A DNA stretch of 34,628 nucleotides from CAYZWU01 sp964482235 (GTDB taxonomy: Bacteria > Planctomycetota > B15-G4 > CAYZWU01), in the NCBI GenBank assembly GCA_964482235.1, contig CAYZWU010000056.1, forward strand, positions 1-34,628, in the 5' to 3' direction. The position numbers and the translations under genes are program-made. Positions 1 to 8,295 of this stretch are shown in pieces (within the stretch, counting starts at the first letter, position 1; the number at the start of each line of letters is the position of its first letter). The notes below the pieces were generated by a model that saw nothing but the letters and a program-made list of their open reading frames with translations, did not search any database and was not told the origin of the DNA.

Positions 1-80
1 GTCATGGACAACTGCCCTGCACCCTGGCAGGCTATTCAAAAAGTCATTCTAGCATGATTATTCAATGGCCTCCCAGCCGG

Positions 81-108
81 TTGACAGGAGCCCTGGATGG
101 TCTATTAG
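81..108 (+). promoter_or_regulatory. Predicted sigma-70 type promoter of the thioredoxin-like gene
   Basis: TTGACA (81-86) is a perfect -35 element and TATTAG (103-108) a 4/6 match to the -10 element, separated by 16 bases. It points at the gene starting at 199, giving a leader of about 85 bases. Positions 1-198 contain no other gene that I can support. Confidence 0.45.
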
Positions 109-198
109 GTTTCCGAAAGATCTGTTGATCGATTCCGCCACGAGAGCGGCGAGGGGGGCGGGCTTTCAATATCCATATCGGGAAAATTGGAGATCGTG

Positions 199-762
199 AT
201 GGTCAAGACAGTTTCCACCATGATGCCTTTGGGGTCTCCGGCAGCGGAGATCGGCCTTGTCGACACCGTATCCGGCAGCACTGTTCGTCTCGAAGATTTC
301 GAGGGGAAGAAGGGGCTGCTCGTCATGTTCATCTGCAACCACTGCCCCTACGTTGTCCATGTCCGCGAGGAGCTCGCCCTGCTCGGCCGGGATTACACGG
401 ACAGGGACATGGGAATCGTGGCGATCAGCAGCAACGATGCCGAGGAGTACCCCGATGATGCTCCCGAAGAACTGGCGAGAATGGCCGGGAAGCTCGATTT
501 CACCTTTCCGTACTGCTACGACGAAACCCAGGAAGTGGCTCGATCCTACGGCGCTGCCTGCACTCCTGATTTCTTTCTCTTCAACGCCAGGTTCGAGCTT
601 GTCTACCGCGGCCAGCTGGATGACAGCCGCCCGGGAAACGGCATCCCTCCCACTGGGGAGTCGCTGCGTGCAGCCCTGGATGCCGTGCTGGCAGACGAGC
701 CTGTCCCCGAGGTGCAGAAAGCGAGCCTCGGCTGCAACATCAAGTGGCGGCGCGGTTCCTGA
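199..762 (+). CDS. Thioredoxin-like (AhpC/TSA-type) redox protein
   Basis: A 187-residue protein of the thioredoxin fold, probably a thiol-disulfide or peroxide-related redox protein. The stretch FICNHCPYV carries a CxxC pair (about C46 and C49) after the first beta strand, and a third cysteine lies in GAACTPDFF, the loop holding the cis-proline of thioredoxin folds; the C-terminus ends in GCNIKW. This CNHCPY/ACTPDFF/GCNIKW pattern is typical of a roughly 190-residue family of stand-alone proteins, so the gene looks complete. No signal peptide is visible, so it is probably cytoplasmic. I chose ATG 199 over the in-frame TTG at 187 because GGAG (189-192) lies six bases upstream of ATG. The exact substrate cannot be told from sequence. 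Confidence 0.88.
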   Translation: MVKTVSTMMPLGSPAAEIGLVDTVSGSTVRLEDFEGKKGLLVMFICNHCPYVVHVREELALLGRDYTDRDMGIVAISSNDAEEYPDDAPEELARMAGKLDFTFPYCYDETQEVARSYGAACTPDFFLFNARFELVYRGQLDDSRPGNGIPPTGESLRAALDAVLADEPVPEVQKASLGCNIKWRRGS

Positions 763-847
763 CACGGAACGTGCAGCGAAGCCCGGTTCGATCCGGAGCC
801 TCCTGCTGATCGAAGCCACACCCCATCTCTCGAACCACCACCCCAAA

Positions 848-975
848 TCCGGCGTCGGGCTTGCACTGATGCTGTTTTTGCGCCACCCTAGATCCGGCGT
901 CGGGCTTGCGTGCTGCTCTTTTTGCACTAGCCCTATTTCGGCGTCGGGCTTGCGCCGGGTGCTTTTTTTTTCTTA
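848..975. repeat. Three-copy tandem repeat, about 45-bp period
   Basis: A 17-base core, TCCGGCGTCGGGCTTGC, occurs at 848-864 and 893-909, and with one change (TTCGG...) at 937-953, giving periods of 45 and 44 bases. Each core is followed by a similar T-rich element: GCTGTTTTTGC (871-881), GCTCTTTTTGC (915-925) and GCTTTTTTTTTC (961-972). The 44-base second period breaks any reading frame, so this is not a coding repeat. The block fills most of the 300-base gap between the thioredoxin-like gene (ends 762) and the glycosidase (starts 1063); I see no gene there. It could be a duplicated terminator or a lineage-specific intergenic repeat. Confidence 0.75.
939..972 (+). terminator. Possible rho-independent terminator in repeat copy 3
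   Basis: CGGCG (939-943) can pair with CGCCG (953-957) around a nine-base loop, and is followed four bases later by a run of nine Ts (963-971). Only the third repeat copy can form this short hairpin before its T-run. The stem is short, so this is a tentative call. Confidence 0.4.
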
Positions 976-1062
976 TCTACTGGGCAAGGAGAGCTGCCCG
1001 TTTTGAGGTCTGCCGTGGGGGGGGGGACCTCGCAGTCAAGGCGAGGAGTGGAACCAGCAAGT

Positions 1063-2718
1063 ATGAGAATCGAGAAGTCATACGCTTTTCTCCGAAAGAG
1101 GTTTGTTCTTATTCTGGCTGCCGCAGTGGTGATCACTGCGCCGTTCCTGTCGAATCCTTCGGCTCTTGCGCAGGACGAGGCAGCTGACGCGGTCTTGCCC
1201 TATCCATTGCCCTCGGCTGAAGAAGTGAGCGCTGCTCCCACCTTCCGCAGGGGCGAGCGGATCGTGATGGCCCATTACTTCTACTGGTATCGCTGGCCGA
1301 ACGAGCACATGCAGCACCTTTTTCTTCACGAGCCGGAGCCGGAGAAGGTCTCGTACCTGTCGGCCGATTGGCACGCGAAGCAGATGCGCGACATGATCGC
1401 CGCCGGGATCGACGTGGCGCTTCCCGTCTACTGGGGATGCGTGGACAGCTACGAGAAGCCGGGTACAGCCTTCAGCGTCCTCGGACTGCCTCCCCTGGTG
1501 AAGGCCCTCGACCGCCTGGCCCGGAGCGGCGAGCCGGTTCCGCGAATCGGTCTCTTCTACGACACGACCACCCTCCTGAACAATGTGCGCGGAGCAAAGC
1601 CGTCCGGCGCCCGGGCCGACCTGCGGACAGAGGCGGGCCGCGACGTCTTCTACCGCACGATCCGTGATTTTTTCTGCCAGGTTCCTCCGCGTCACTGGGC
1701 CCGTATCGACGGGCGACCCGTGGTCGTGCTCTACGCTGCCGGATTTGCTGCCGGCTGGAACCAGGCTGCCTTCGATGGACTGGCTCTGCGATTTGCCGAG
1801 GATTTCCGGAGTGCACCTCCTTTCGTGATCCGGGACACGTCGTGGGGCTCGATGCGAACCGATGCCTCCACGACCTGGGGCGCGGCCCTGCACGGCCCGC
1901 GACTGGGAGAGGGGACGGTCCAGATCGGCGCCGGTTACGATGATTCCCCGGTTCCGGGCCGAAAAACGCCGATACGCGAGCGCGAAGAGGGCCGCTTCTA
2001 CGAGAAGTCCTGGCGGACGGCGCTCGCCGCGAAGAGGAACATCGTACTGATCGAGACGTGGAACGAGCATCACGAGGGGACCTCGATCTGCGAGACGGCG
2101 GAGCACGGGAGAAAGTACATCGAGCTCACGGCGAGGTACGCGGATCTCTTCAGGAAGCGGGGCGCCGTGGAAGAGGAGATCGTGCTCGAGTATCCGGAGC
2201 CACGTCCGCGGCCCGACCGGAGCTGGGGAGAGAGTGCTGCGGGAAAGGATGCCGTGGAGTACCATGCCCCGGCCGGCGAATCTGCAGAGTCCGGGTCGGG
2301 CGGCATCAGGCCGGTGACGTGCTCGGACGGCCCCTTCGTCCTCCAGGGCGACAGAGAGAAGAGGGTCGTTGTCTCGTTAGGCGCCGATCTTGGCAAGGTC
2401 ACCTACCTCTACTTCCAGGTGAGCGACTTCTTCGCCTTCGACCAGACAGGCGACTTCGAGCTGGAGCTGACGTACCGTGACAGAGGAAAAGGAATCGTGC
2501 TTCTCGAGTACGACTCGCACAAGGTCTGGGGAACGCTGGATGGAGCCTACACGCAGGCGCGCCGGATAACGAGGAATGGATCCGGCGATTTTCGGTCAGT
2601 CCGGATCAAGCTCGGGGCGGCGCGATTCGCAAACCGCCAGAACAGCGGCGCCGATTTCCGCCTCTGCGTTTTCGATCAGGACCTGGAAGTGCAGCGGGTC
2701 GTGCTGAGGAGGCTGTGA
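1063..2718 (+). CDS. Secreted GH99/GH71-like (DUF5010-type) glycosidase
   Basis: A 551-residue exported protein. Residues 1-38 form a signal peptide (MRIEKSY..., hydrophobic LILAAAVVITA, then ALAQ as cleavage site). The central TIM-barrel-like region starts with IVMAHYFYWYRWP, continues with a DMIAAGIDVALPVYWG strand, and contains TWNEHHEGT; glutamates E335 and E338 are spaced as the catalytic pair in GH99 endo-alpha-mannosidases. The last 150 or so residues look like a beta-sandwich domain (YLYFQVSDFFAF...), perhaps carbohydrate-binding. The family assignment is by motif, so 'DUF5010 or GH99-like' is as precise as I can be. Start: ATG 1063 is the first residue of the signal peptide; GAGGAG (1043-1048) lies rather far upstream. 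The next gene follows after 79 bases and acts on sugars too, so the two may be cotranscribed. Confidence 0.75.
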   Translation: MRIEKSYAFLRKRFVLILAAAVVITAPFLSNPSALAQDEAADAVLPYPLPSAEEVSAAPTFRRGERIVMAHYFYWYRWPNEHMQHLFLHEPEPEKVSYLSADWHAKQMRDMIAAGIDVALPVYWGCVDSYEKPGTAFSVLGLPPLVKALDRLARSGEPVPRIGLFYDTTTLLNNVRGAKPSGARADLRTEAGRDVFYRTIRDFFCQVPPRHWARIDGRPVVVLYAAGFAAGWNQAAFDGLALRFAEDFRSAPPFVIRDTSWGSMRTDASTTWGAALHGPRLGEGTVQIGAGYDDSPVPGRKTPIREREEGRFYEKSWRTALAAKRNIVLIETWNEHHEGTSICETAEHGRKYIELTARYADLFRKRGAVEEEIVLEYPEPRPRPDRSWGESAAGKDAVEYHAPAGESAESGSGGIRPVTCSDGPFVLQGDREKRVVVSLGADLGKVTYLYFQVSDFFAFDQTGDFELELTYRDRGKGIVLLEYDSHKVWGTLDGAYTQARRITRNGSGDFRSVRIKLGAARFANRQNSGADFRLCVFDQDLEVQRVVLRRL

Positions 2719-2797
2719 CAGATCGTCATCTTCTGCCCGCTGAACGTTGACGGGCGTTGAACGGCAGCTCGAGAAGCAAAAGGAATGGAGAGGACAG

Positions 2798-3622
2798 ATG
2801 ACTTCATGCGGCGATTGGCCGGTTGCGATCTGCAGCTGGTCGTTGAAACAGGACCTCGACGGCGTGATCGAGACGATCGGCTCCCTGGGCGTCGACTATC
2901 TCCACCTCGCGCTTCGCCCGGCACTCGGCGAAGGGCGCAAACGGTTCGAGGAGAGCCTGGCAAGGGCTCGAAACGTGACGATCAGCTGCGCCATGATCGA
3001 TTTTCCGAGCGAGGATTATTCCACCCTCCAGAGGATCAGGGAAACTGGCGGCGTGGCTCCTGATTCCGCCTGGCCGGAGAACCGGCTGCTCTTCGAGGGA
3101 GCCGTCGCCCTGGCGGCGGAGCTCGCCGTGCCGCGCCTCTCCATGCACGCCGGATTCATCGATCACGGCGACCCGGAGTACTGCAGCAAGTTCTACAGCC
3201 GCATCCTCGAGCTGGCGGACATGGCGCAGGAGAAGGGCGTGGAGCTGCTGATGGAGACGGGGCAGGAAAGCGCCGCCGAGCTCGTGCGATTCCTGGAGGA
3301 GATGGACCACCCCGCTCTCTTCGTCAATTTCGACCCCGCCAACATGATCCTCTACGACAAGGACGATCCCGTCGACGCGGTGTGCCGGCTTGCCCCGTGG
3401 ATCCGCCACGTGCACATCAAGGATGCCGTCCGGACCGCGTCGCCCGGAACGTGGGGAGCCGAGGTCGCCTGGGGCGAAGGCCAGGTCGGCGGGGAGCGTT
3501 TCCTGAATGCGCTGAAGGGAACGGGCTATCGCGGTGCCGTGGCCGTGGAGCGCGAGGCGGGCGACGACCGAATCAACGACATCCGCCTTGCCGTGGAGAG
3601 GCTGAGCCGTTTCACGACCTGA
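2798..3622 (+). CDS. Xylose-isomerase-like TIM barrel protein (sugar phosphate isomerase/epimerase family)
   Basis: A 274-residue single-domain protein of the AP-endonuclease-2/xylose-isomerase-like superfamily. Visible hallmarks are LSMHAGFI on an early strand, LLMETGQE with the first metal-ligand glutamate, VNFDPANMILYD, the HVHIKDA motif, and a final glutamate strand VAVEREAG. These residues usually bind a divalent metal in sugar isomerases and epimerases of this fold. No signal peptide is present, so it is cytoplasmic. Start ATG 2798 follows GGAG (2787-2790) by seven bases; an upstream GTG-type start would add only an unlikely tail. Following the secreted glycosidase, it may process an imported sugar or its phosphate. 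The substrate cannot be assigned by sequence alone. Confidence 0.82.
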   Translation: MTSCGDWPVAICSWSLKQDLDGVIETIGSLGVDYLHLALRPALGEGRKRFEESLARARNVTISCAMIDFPSEDYSTLQRIRETGGVAPDSAWPENRLLFEGAVALAAELAVPRLSMHAGFIDHGDPEYCSKFYSRILELADMAQEKGVELLMETGQESAAELVRFLEEMDHPALFVNFDPANMILYDKDDPVDAVCRLAPWIRHVHIKDAVRTASPGTWGAEVAWGEGQVGGERFLNALKGTGYRGAVAVEREAGDDRINDIRLAVERLSRFTT

Positions 3623-3633
3623 CCGAAGGCGCG

Positions 3634-3688
3634 CCGCCTTACCGATTTCGCAGATCGAGCGATTGGCTTCATTGCTGCGAACTAGGTA
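3634..3688 (+). repeat. Left copy of 55-bp direct repeat flanking the assembly gap
   Basis: The 55 bases from CCGCCTTACCG to ACTAGGTA are identical to 3789-3843 on the other side of the Ns. Both copies abut the gap exactly, which is what two contigs sharing one terminal k-mer look like. Confidence 0.9.
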
Positions 3689-3788
3689 NNNNNNNNNNNN
3701 NNNNNNNNNNNNNNNNNNNNNNNNNNNNNNNNNNNNNNNNNNNNNNNNNNNNNNNNNNNNNNNNNNNNNNNNNNNNNNNNNNNNNNNN
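3689..3788. other. Assembly gap (100 Ns)
   Basis: Exactly 100 undetermined bases, the usual placeholder for a gap of unknown length. Because the flanking 55 bases are the same, the real distance may be zero, with the two contigs overlapping, and linkage across this point is less certain than elsewhere. Confidence 0.95.
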
Positions 3789-3843
3789 CCGCCTTACCGA
3801 TTTCGCAGATCGAGCGATTGGCTTCATTGCTGCGAACTAGGTA
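3789..3843 (+). repeat. Right copy of 55-bp direct repeat flanking the assembly gap
   Basis: Identical to 3634-3688. The sequence continues rightward without Ns into a comparatively AT-rich intergenic region (3844-4189) with no gene. Confidence 0.9.
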
Positions 3844-3883
3844 TTATTACGTAAACTCAATAATGACGGCAGAGTGGAATCGT

Positions 3884-3931
3884 GAGCCACGGCATGGGAG
3901 AGCCATGATTCGCCATGCAGAGCCACGGCAT
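3884..3931. repeat. Short direct repeat GAGCCACGGCAT
   Basis: The 12-mer GAGCCACGGCAT occurs at 3884-3895 and again at 3920-3931, 36 bases apart, with a related GAGAGCCATG between them. It lies upstream of the predicted promoter of the SBBP gene and could be a regulator site, but nothing else supports that. Confidence 0.5.
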
Positions 3932-3992
3932 CGGTTCGCAGAAAAAACATAAAATAAAATTAGTCTTTTAGGGCTCAACTCTCCGTGCAAAG

Positions 3993-4021
3993 TTGAAAAA
4001 TCAAGCTACTGCGCGTATACT
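3993..4021 (+). promoter_or_regulatory. Strong predicted sigma-70 type promoter of the SBBP gene
   Basis: TTGAAA (3993-3998) and TATACT (4016-4021) are separated by the ideal 17 bases. An AT-rich stretch (3940-3962) sits just upstream and could act like an UP element. The transcript would have a leader of about 160 bases before ATG 4190; ACGAGGTC (4102-4109) and GACCTCGT (4135-4142) in that leader are perfectly complementary and could form a stem with a 25-base loop. Confidence 0.65.
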
Positions 4022-4189
4022 ACTTAGTGTTACGCCGCTGACCTGGGGCGCAATAGGATCACATTCCGCCTAAGCATCTAAGAGTAAGGTTTTTTTGGAT
4101 TACGAGGTCGTCGTTTTCTTGATCATGCGGGCAGGACCTCGTCCGGGCTCAGAACCGAAATAAAAACTGATAGAGTGGAGATTCCGAAA

Positions 4190-6928
4190 ATGAAAGTCAC
4201 ATTCAGGGGTTTTGGACAGGTGGCGATATCGGGGATTCTATTCCTGATTATTTCCACGTGTTTTCTCTCAGCTCTCTGTTCCGCCGCGGATACGCTGGAC
4301 AAGGCCAGCCCTGCCGGGGATGGAATCAACCGTCTTCCTCTCTGCTTCGTCGAAAACCGGGGCCAGCTTCCCGATGAGGTCGCTTTCTACACGGCGGCGC
4401 GGGATAAGATCGTGTACTTCTGCAAGGATGGATTCACGGTTTCGATCCCAGTCCGGAACGAGGAGGAAAAATTCTCCGAGCCCGAGCCTTTCTTCGAATT
4501 CGACGACGATGACTTGGGCACGCGGCCGGCTGCCGAGTGGTGGGCCGTGAAGTTCGAGTTCGACTCGGCGAACAATGCCGTGGAGGCCTCGGGCAACGAT
4601 GCCATCCCCGGATATTTCAACTACTTCAGCGGCGAGCCCTCGGACTGGAACACCGAGGTCCCCGCTTACCGGACCATCATCTATCGCGATCTCTGGCCGG
4701 GAATCGACCTCTGCTTCAAGACGGTGGACAAGAGCGTGAAGTACGAGTTCCGGGTCAGCCCCAACGCGGATGCCGGCCGGATCCGGATGACCTGCACCGG
4801 CGCCACCGGCCTTTCGATCAATCCCTCGGGCGGACTCCTGGTGGAAACTCCGGCAGGCAGCTTCGAGGATCAGAAGCCGGTCGCCTGGCAGGAGAAGGAT
4901 GGAGAGCGCGTCCCCGTGAGCGCGGAGTACCATCTCGGCCAACCTTCCGATGCCGGCGGCCGGAGCATCGACTTCACCCTCGGCAACTATGATCCGGCGC
5001 TGCCTCTCGTCATCGATCCCGACCTTTATCTTTACTGCGGCTATATCGGAGGCCACGCTTACGAGGAGGGGCGCAGCATCGGAGTGGATCCGAACGGCTA
5101 CGTCTACGTCACCGGTCTGGCGGAATCGACGGAGGCCACATTCCCCGTGACGGTGGGCCCCTACCTTGTTCACAGCGGAGACGAGGATGTCTTTGTCGCC
5201 AAGGTGAGCCCTGACGGCTCGCAGCTCGTCTACTGCGGCTACATCGGCGGGGCGGAGGAAGATCGTTCCTACGGTCTCATCGTGGACGACGCCGGGTGCG
5301 CCTACGTTGTCGGTGATACCTACTCCGACGAGACAACGGGCTTCCCCGTCGTTGTCGGTCCTTCGCTGACCTCCATGGGAGATCGCGAGGCTTTCATCCT
5401 CAAGCTCAACGAGGCCGGCACCGCGCTGATCTTCTCCGGCTTCATCGGGGGCGTGCGGGCCGACTTCGGCCGGGGGATGACCCTCGATGCCGAGGGATCG
5501 ATCTACATCATGGGCCGGACGCGGTCGACGGAGATGCACGGATTCCCAGTGCTCGTGGGACCTGACCTTACCTACAACGGCGGTGATCAGGATACCTACG
5601 TCGCGAAGGTCGAGGCGGACGGCAGCGGGCTGATCTACTGCGGCTACATCGGAGGCGACGAATACGACTACGGCCGCGAGGTCGGCGTGGATGACGAGGG
5701 CTACGCCTACGTGGTGGGATGGACCGCCTCGGAGGAAGATACCTTTCCCGTGAAGATCGGGCCCGACCTAACCTACGACTGCAACAGCGGCAACACACGG
5801 TACGGAGACGGCTTCGTGGCCAAGGTCAGCCGGAGCGGGAAGCAACTTCTCTACTGCGGCTACCTCGGCGGCGATGAGCTGGACGCCTGCTTCGGCATCG
5901 CCGTGGACAACGACGGCTTCGCCTACATCGCCGGGCACACGACCTCGGACGAGAACTCGTTCCCCGTGGCCGTGGGACCGGATCTCACCTTCAACGGCAG
6001 TGTAGGCCAATATGGTGATGCCTTCGTGGCCAAGCTCAATCCGGCCGGAACCGTGCTTCTCTACTGCGGCTACATCGGCGGAGCGAGCGGCGATCGTGGT
6101 TGGCGCATCGATATCGACGATGAGGGCTGCGCCTACGTCGTTGGACTCACCGTGTCCGATGATGACACCTTTCCGGCGAAACATGGGCCCGATGTGTCGT
6201 ACAACGGTTGGCAGGACGGCTTCGTGGCAAAGGTGAAGGACGACGGATCGGACCTCCACTACTGCAGCTATATCGGCGGCCTGGAGGCGGATCTGGTCCG
6301 CGATGTGGCCGTGGACGATGCAGGCAACGCCTATCTCATCGGCTGGACCCTGTCGTGGCCCGATACCCTGGACGTCAGCGTGGGCCCGGACCTCACCTAC
6401 AACGGGCAGGTGGATGCGCTCGTCGTCAAGGTTCCTCCCCATCATGTCCTCATCCGGCGCGGCCAGATCGAGGATTCCATCACCGGGGAGCAGAAGGACA
6501 TGCTCTTCATCAACGGCACCGCGGGCGACGTGAACCGGACCATGACAATACCGGCCGGTGGGACGTTCAACGTCTCGATGGACGCGTCTCCCAACGGGCC
6601 GAGTCCGGCGCACTACGCCGTCTACTGCTGGCTCGATGAAGCCGGTCCCTATGCCTGGATCGAACAGGACCACGGTTTGGGGACATCCTGCTTTCCGCTT
6701 CCCCTGAACGGTTCGCCGGCCATGCTCGTCACGTTGTTCAACAACATAGGGAGGTTCAACCAGCTCGGCTATCCATACTATTCGGGGCAAACACCCCTGG
6801 CTCCCATGACAATGCCGTCCAGGCGGCTGCCGCGCGGGACCTATACATTCCAGGCGATCCTCCAGGATACAGTGCCCGGCAACGAGGGATTAAGCCTGAC
6901 CAACGCGATCGTGGTTCACCAGCTCTGA
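4190..6928 (+). CDS. Secreted SBBP-repeat beta-propeller protein
   Basis: A 912-residue exported protein. A signal peptide covers about residues 1-33 (hydrophobic ISGILFLIISTCFL, cleavage near CSA-AD). Residues 45-270 form the beta-rich domain that commonly precedes SBBP repeats (starting FVENRGQLPDE). Residues 280-747 hold seven units of 60-75 residues, each with a CGYIGG-like strand, a DDxGxAYVVG strand, a FPV.VGPDLTYNG strand and a DxFVAKV strand. Residues 755-912 form a separate beta domain ending in YTFQAILQD and LTNAIVV. Start: ATG 4190 with GGAG nine bases upstream and the signal peptide beginning there. It is probably a cell-surface or extracellular protein with a binding or structural role; no catalytic residues are recognisable. 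The end lies 28 bases from the convergent glycosyltransferase gene. Confidence 0.88.
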   Translation: MKVTFRGFGQVAISGILFLIISTCFLSALCSAADTLDKASPAGDGINRLPLCFVENRGQLPDEVAFYTAARDKIVYFCKDGFTVSIPVRNEEEKFSEPEPFFEFDDDDLGTRPAAEWWAVKFEFDSANNAVEASGNDAIPGYFNYFSGEPSDWNTEVPAYRTIIYRDLWPGIDLCFKTVDKSVKYEFRVSPNADAGRIRMTCTGATGLSINPSGGLLVETPAGSFEDQKPVAWQEKDGERVPVSAEYHLGQPSDAGGRSIDFTLGNYDPALPLVIDPDLYLYCGYIGGHAYEEGRSIGVDPNGYVYVTGLAESTEATFPVTVGPYLVHSGDEDVFVAKVSPDGSQLVYCGYIGGAEEDRSYGLIVDDAGCAYVVGDTYSDETTGFPVVVGPSLTSMGDREAFILKLNEAGTALIFSGFIGGVRADFGRGMTLDAEGSIYIMGRTRSTEMHGFPVLVGPDLTYNGGDQDTYVAKVEADGSGLIYCGYIGGDEYDYGREVGVDDEGYAYVVGWTASEEDTFPVKIGPDLTYDCNSGNTRYGDGFVAKVSRSGKQLLYCGYLGGDELDACFGIAVDNDGFAYIAGHTTSDENSFPVAVGPDLTFNGSVGQYGDAFVAKLNPAGTVLLYCGYIGGASGDRGWRIDIDDEGCAYVVGLTVSDDDTFPAKHGPDVSYNGWQDGFVAKVKDDGSDLHYCSYIGGLEADLVRDVAVDDAGNAYLIGWTLSWPDTLDVSVGPDLTYNGQVDALVVKVPPHHVLIRRGQIEDSITGEQKDMLFINGTAGDVNRTMTIPAGGTFNVSMDASPNGPSPAHYAVYCWLDEAGPYAWIEQDHGLGTSCFPLPLNGSPAMLVTLFNNIGRFNQLGYPYYSGQTPLAPMTMPSRRLPRGTYTFQAILQDTVPGNEGLSLTNAIVVHQL
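5026..6432 (+). repeat. Seven SBBP beta-propeller units within the coding sequence
   Basis: CGYIGG or a close variant (SGFIGG, CGYLGG, CSYIGG) occurs seven times, matched by seven DxFVAKV-type strands. The units differ in sequence and length, so they are old repeats rather than recent duplications. Seven units are enough to close one seven-bladed propeller. Confidence 0.8.
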
Positions 6929-6956
6929 GCCGGCGTCGTCCTGTGCCGGGTTGGGT

Positions 6957-8084
6957 TTACTTATTCCTGGGGCGGAATCGGCGACCGTCGAACGCATCGA
7001 TCGCAGCCCTGTAAGCGTCGGCCGTCTGCTGCGCAATCGCCTTCCATGACAGGCGGGTGAGGGCCGTCTCCTTGGCCTTGACCGCCATGGCCTTTTTCTT
7101 CTCCTGGTTGGACAGAAGCTCGATGAGCGCATTGCCCAGTGCAGGAACATCCCCCGCGGGGATCACGAGACCGGATTCGCCGTGCACGACCATCTCGGAA
7201 AGGCTGCCCACGTCGGTCGCGATCACAGGCTTTCCGAAGGCGAACGCCATGGAGAGCACACCGCTCTGGCTGGCTTCGATGTAGGGCAGGACCACGGCGC
7301 TGGCGCGGTGGAAGAGCTGCGCCACGTCCTCGTTCGGGATGAAGCGGTCATGGAGCTCGAAATGGGGATTCGCTTCGATGGCCTCGCGGTGGTTCGCGAG
7401 ATCCGGGCCCGAACCGGCCACGATGACCTTGAAGTCGGGAATCCGCTCGCTCACCATCGGCTCCGCTTCCAGCAGGAAATTGAGGCCCTTGTACTTCTGG
7501 ATCCGGCCGAAAAGAAGAATGGTGGCCGGTTCCTCGGACGTCGGCTCCTCTTTGCTCTGAAAGGAGAAGAGGCTGCCGTGGGGGATGACGCAGGTATCCT
7601 CGGGCGACCGTTCGTAGACCTCGCAGAAGTGGTCGCGAAGCCGATTGCCGTGCAGGTGGACCTTCGGATAGACGCGTTTTCTGAGCCTGTGATGGACCGG
7701 CATCCTCCAGGTCCTGTACCTGGGATTCTCGTCGCCGGGATGAATCACAACATCGTGAATCGTCACGAGGAGCGGCCGGGGCCGCAGAAGGTACTGCGCG
7801 ATGAAGGCAGGGTAGGGCGGCTCGTGCAAGTGAATGATGTCGGGCTTGAAACGCCTGATGATTCGCATGTACTTCAAGAGGAACAGGAGAGTCGTTCGCA
7901 GCCTCGGCGGATCATCGGGCCCCAGGGCGAAGGGGAGGTGGGGCGCCGTCTTGAAATCGCTGCCAAAGGTTTTCCGAACGCGATACTTGGAGAAGAGGAG
8001 GAAAAGCTCGTGTTCCTTGGAGAGCTCCGTGGCGAGTTCGAGTCCGTACTCGACGAATTGCATCGAGGACAGCAGGATTCTCAT
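6957..8084 (-). CDS. Family 4-type (GT-B) glycosyltransferase
   Basis: A 375-residue glycosyltransferase of full length for the GT4 family. The N-terminal half has the acceptor-side Rossmann fold (MRILLSSMQFVEYG start, then PDIIHLHEPPYPAF). The C-terminal half has ILLFGRIQKYKG with the phosphate-binding G-x-K region, VIVAGSGPDL, and the retaining-enzyme EX7E-type signature in LPYIEASQSGVLSMAFAFGKPVIATDVG. It should transfer a sugar from a nucleotide-sugar to a surface glycan or lipid at the cytoplasmic face of the membrane. Start ATG 8084 has GGGAG nine bases upstream. It is a single-gene unit, convergent with the SBBP gene. Donor and acceptor cannot be determined from sequence. Confidence 0.9.
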   Translation of the reverse strand: MRILLSSMQFVEYGLELATELSKEHELFLLFSKYRVRKTFGSDFKTAPHLPFALGPDDPPRLRTTLLFLLKYMRIIRRFKPDIIHLHEPPYPAFIAQYLLRPRPLLVTIHDVVIHPGDENPRYRTWRMPVHHRLRKRVYPKVHLHGNRLRDHFCEVYERSPEDTCVIPHGSLFSFQSKEEPTSEEPATILLFGRIQKYKGLNFLLEAEPMVSERIPDFKVIVAGSGPDLANHREAIEANPHFELHDRFIPNEDVAQLFHRASAVVLPYIEASQSGVLSMAFAFGKPVIATDVGSLSEMVVHGESGLVIPAGDVPALGNALIELLSNQEKKKAMAVKAKETALTRLSWKAIAQQTADAYRAAIDAFDGRRFRPRNK

Positions 8085-8223
8085 GGGCGACAGCTCCCCC
8101 CCTGATCCAACGGATCCATGGGGATGGCCGCGCTGCTGAAGGTGATCATCTTGTCAGTCTTTCCTTTTCCACTTCTTCAACGGCATGAACAGGACGTGCC
8201 GAATTCAAAAATCAAGGGGGGGC

Positions 8224-8250
8224 ATTATATCACCAGATTCGGATGATCAA
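8224..8250 (-). promoter_or_regulatory. Possible promoter of the glycosyltransferase gene
   Basis: On the minus strand a perfect TATAAT (8224-8229) is preceded by TTGATC (8245-8250) with a short 15-base spacer. The leader would be about 135 bases. The short spacer lowers confidence. Confidence 0.35.
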
Positions 8251-8295
8251 TAGGTATAAAATACTAGTGCAGACGCTCGCCGGTGATAGGAGGGA

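Noticed and set aside
769..800. tRNA T-arm-like text GGTTCGATCCGG
   Set aside because: No acceptor stem, anticodon arm or D arm can be placed around it.
166..927. Long minus-strand frame opposite the thioredoxin-like gene, with a repeated ASPTPDLGW peptide
   Set aside because: It is antisense to a clear gene, and the repeated peptide is only the tandem DNA repeat translated; the second period of 44 bases destroys the frame.
2735..2755. Terminator between the glycosidase and the TIM-barrel gene
   Set aside because: Only a five-base stem (GCCCG/CGGGC) with an 11-base loop and no T-run.
3634..3843. Genuine tandem duplication or attachment-site pair
   Set aside because: The copies are exactly 55 bases, identical and abut the Ns on both sides, which is better explained by the assembler than by biology.
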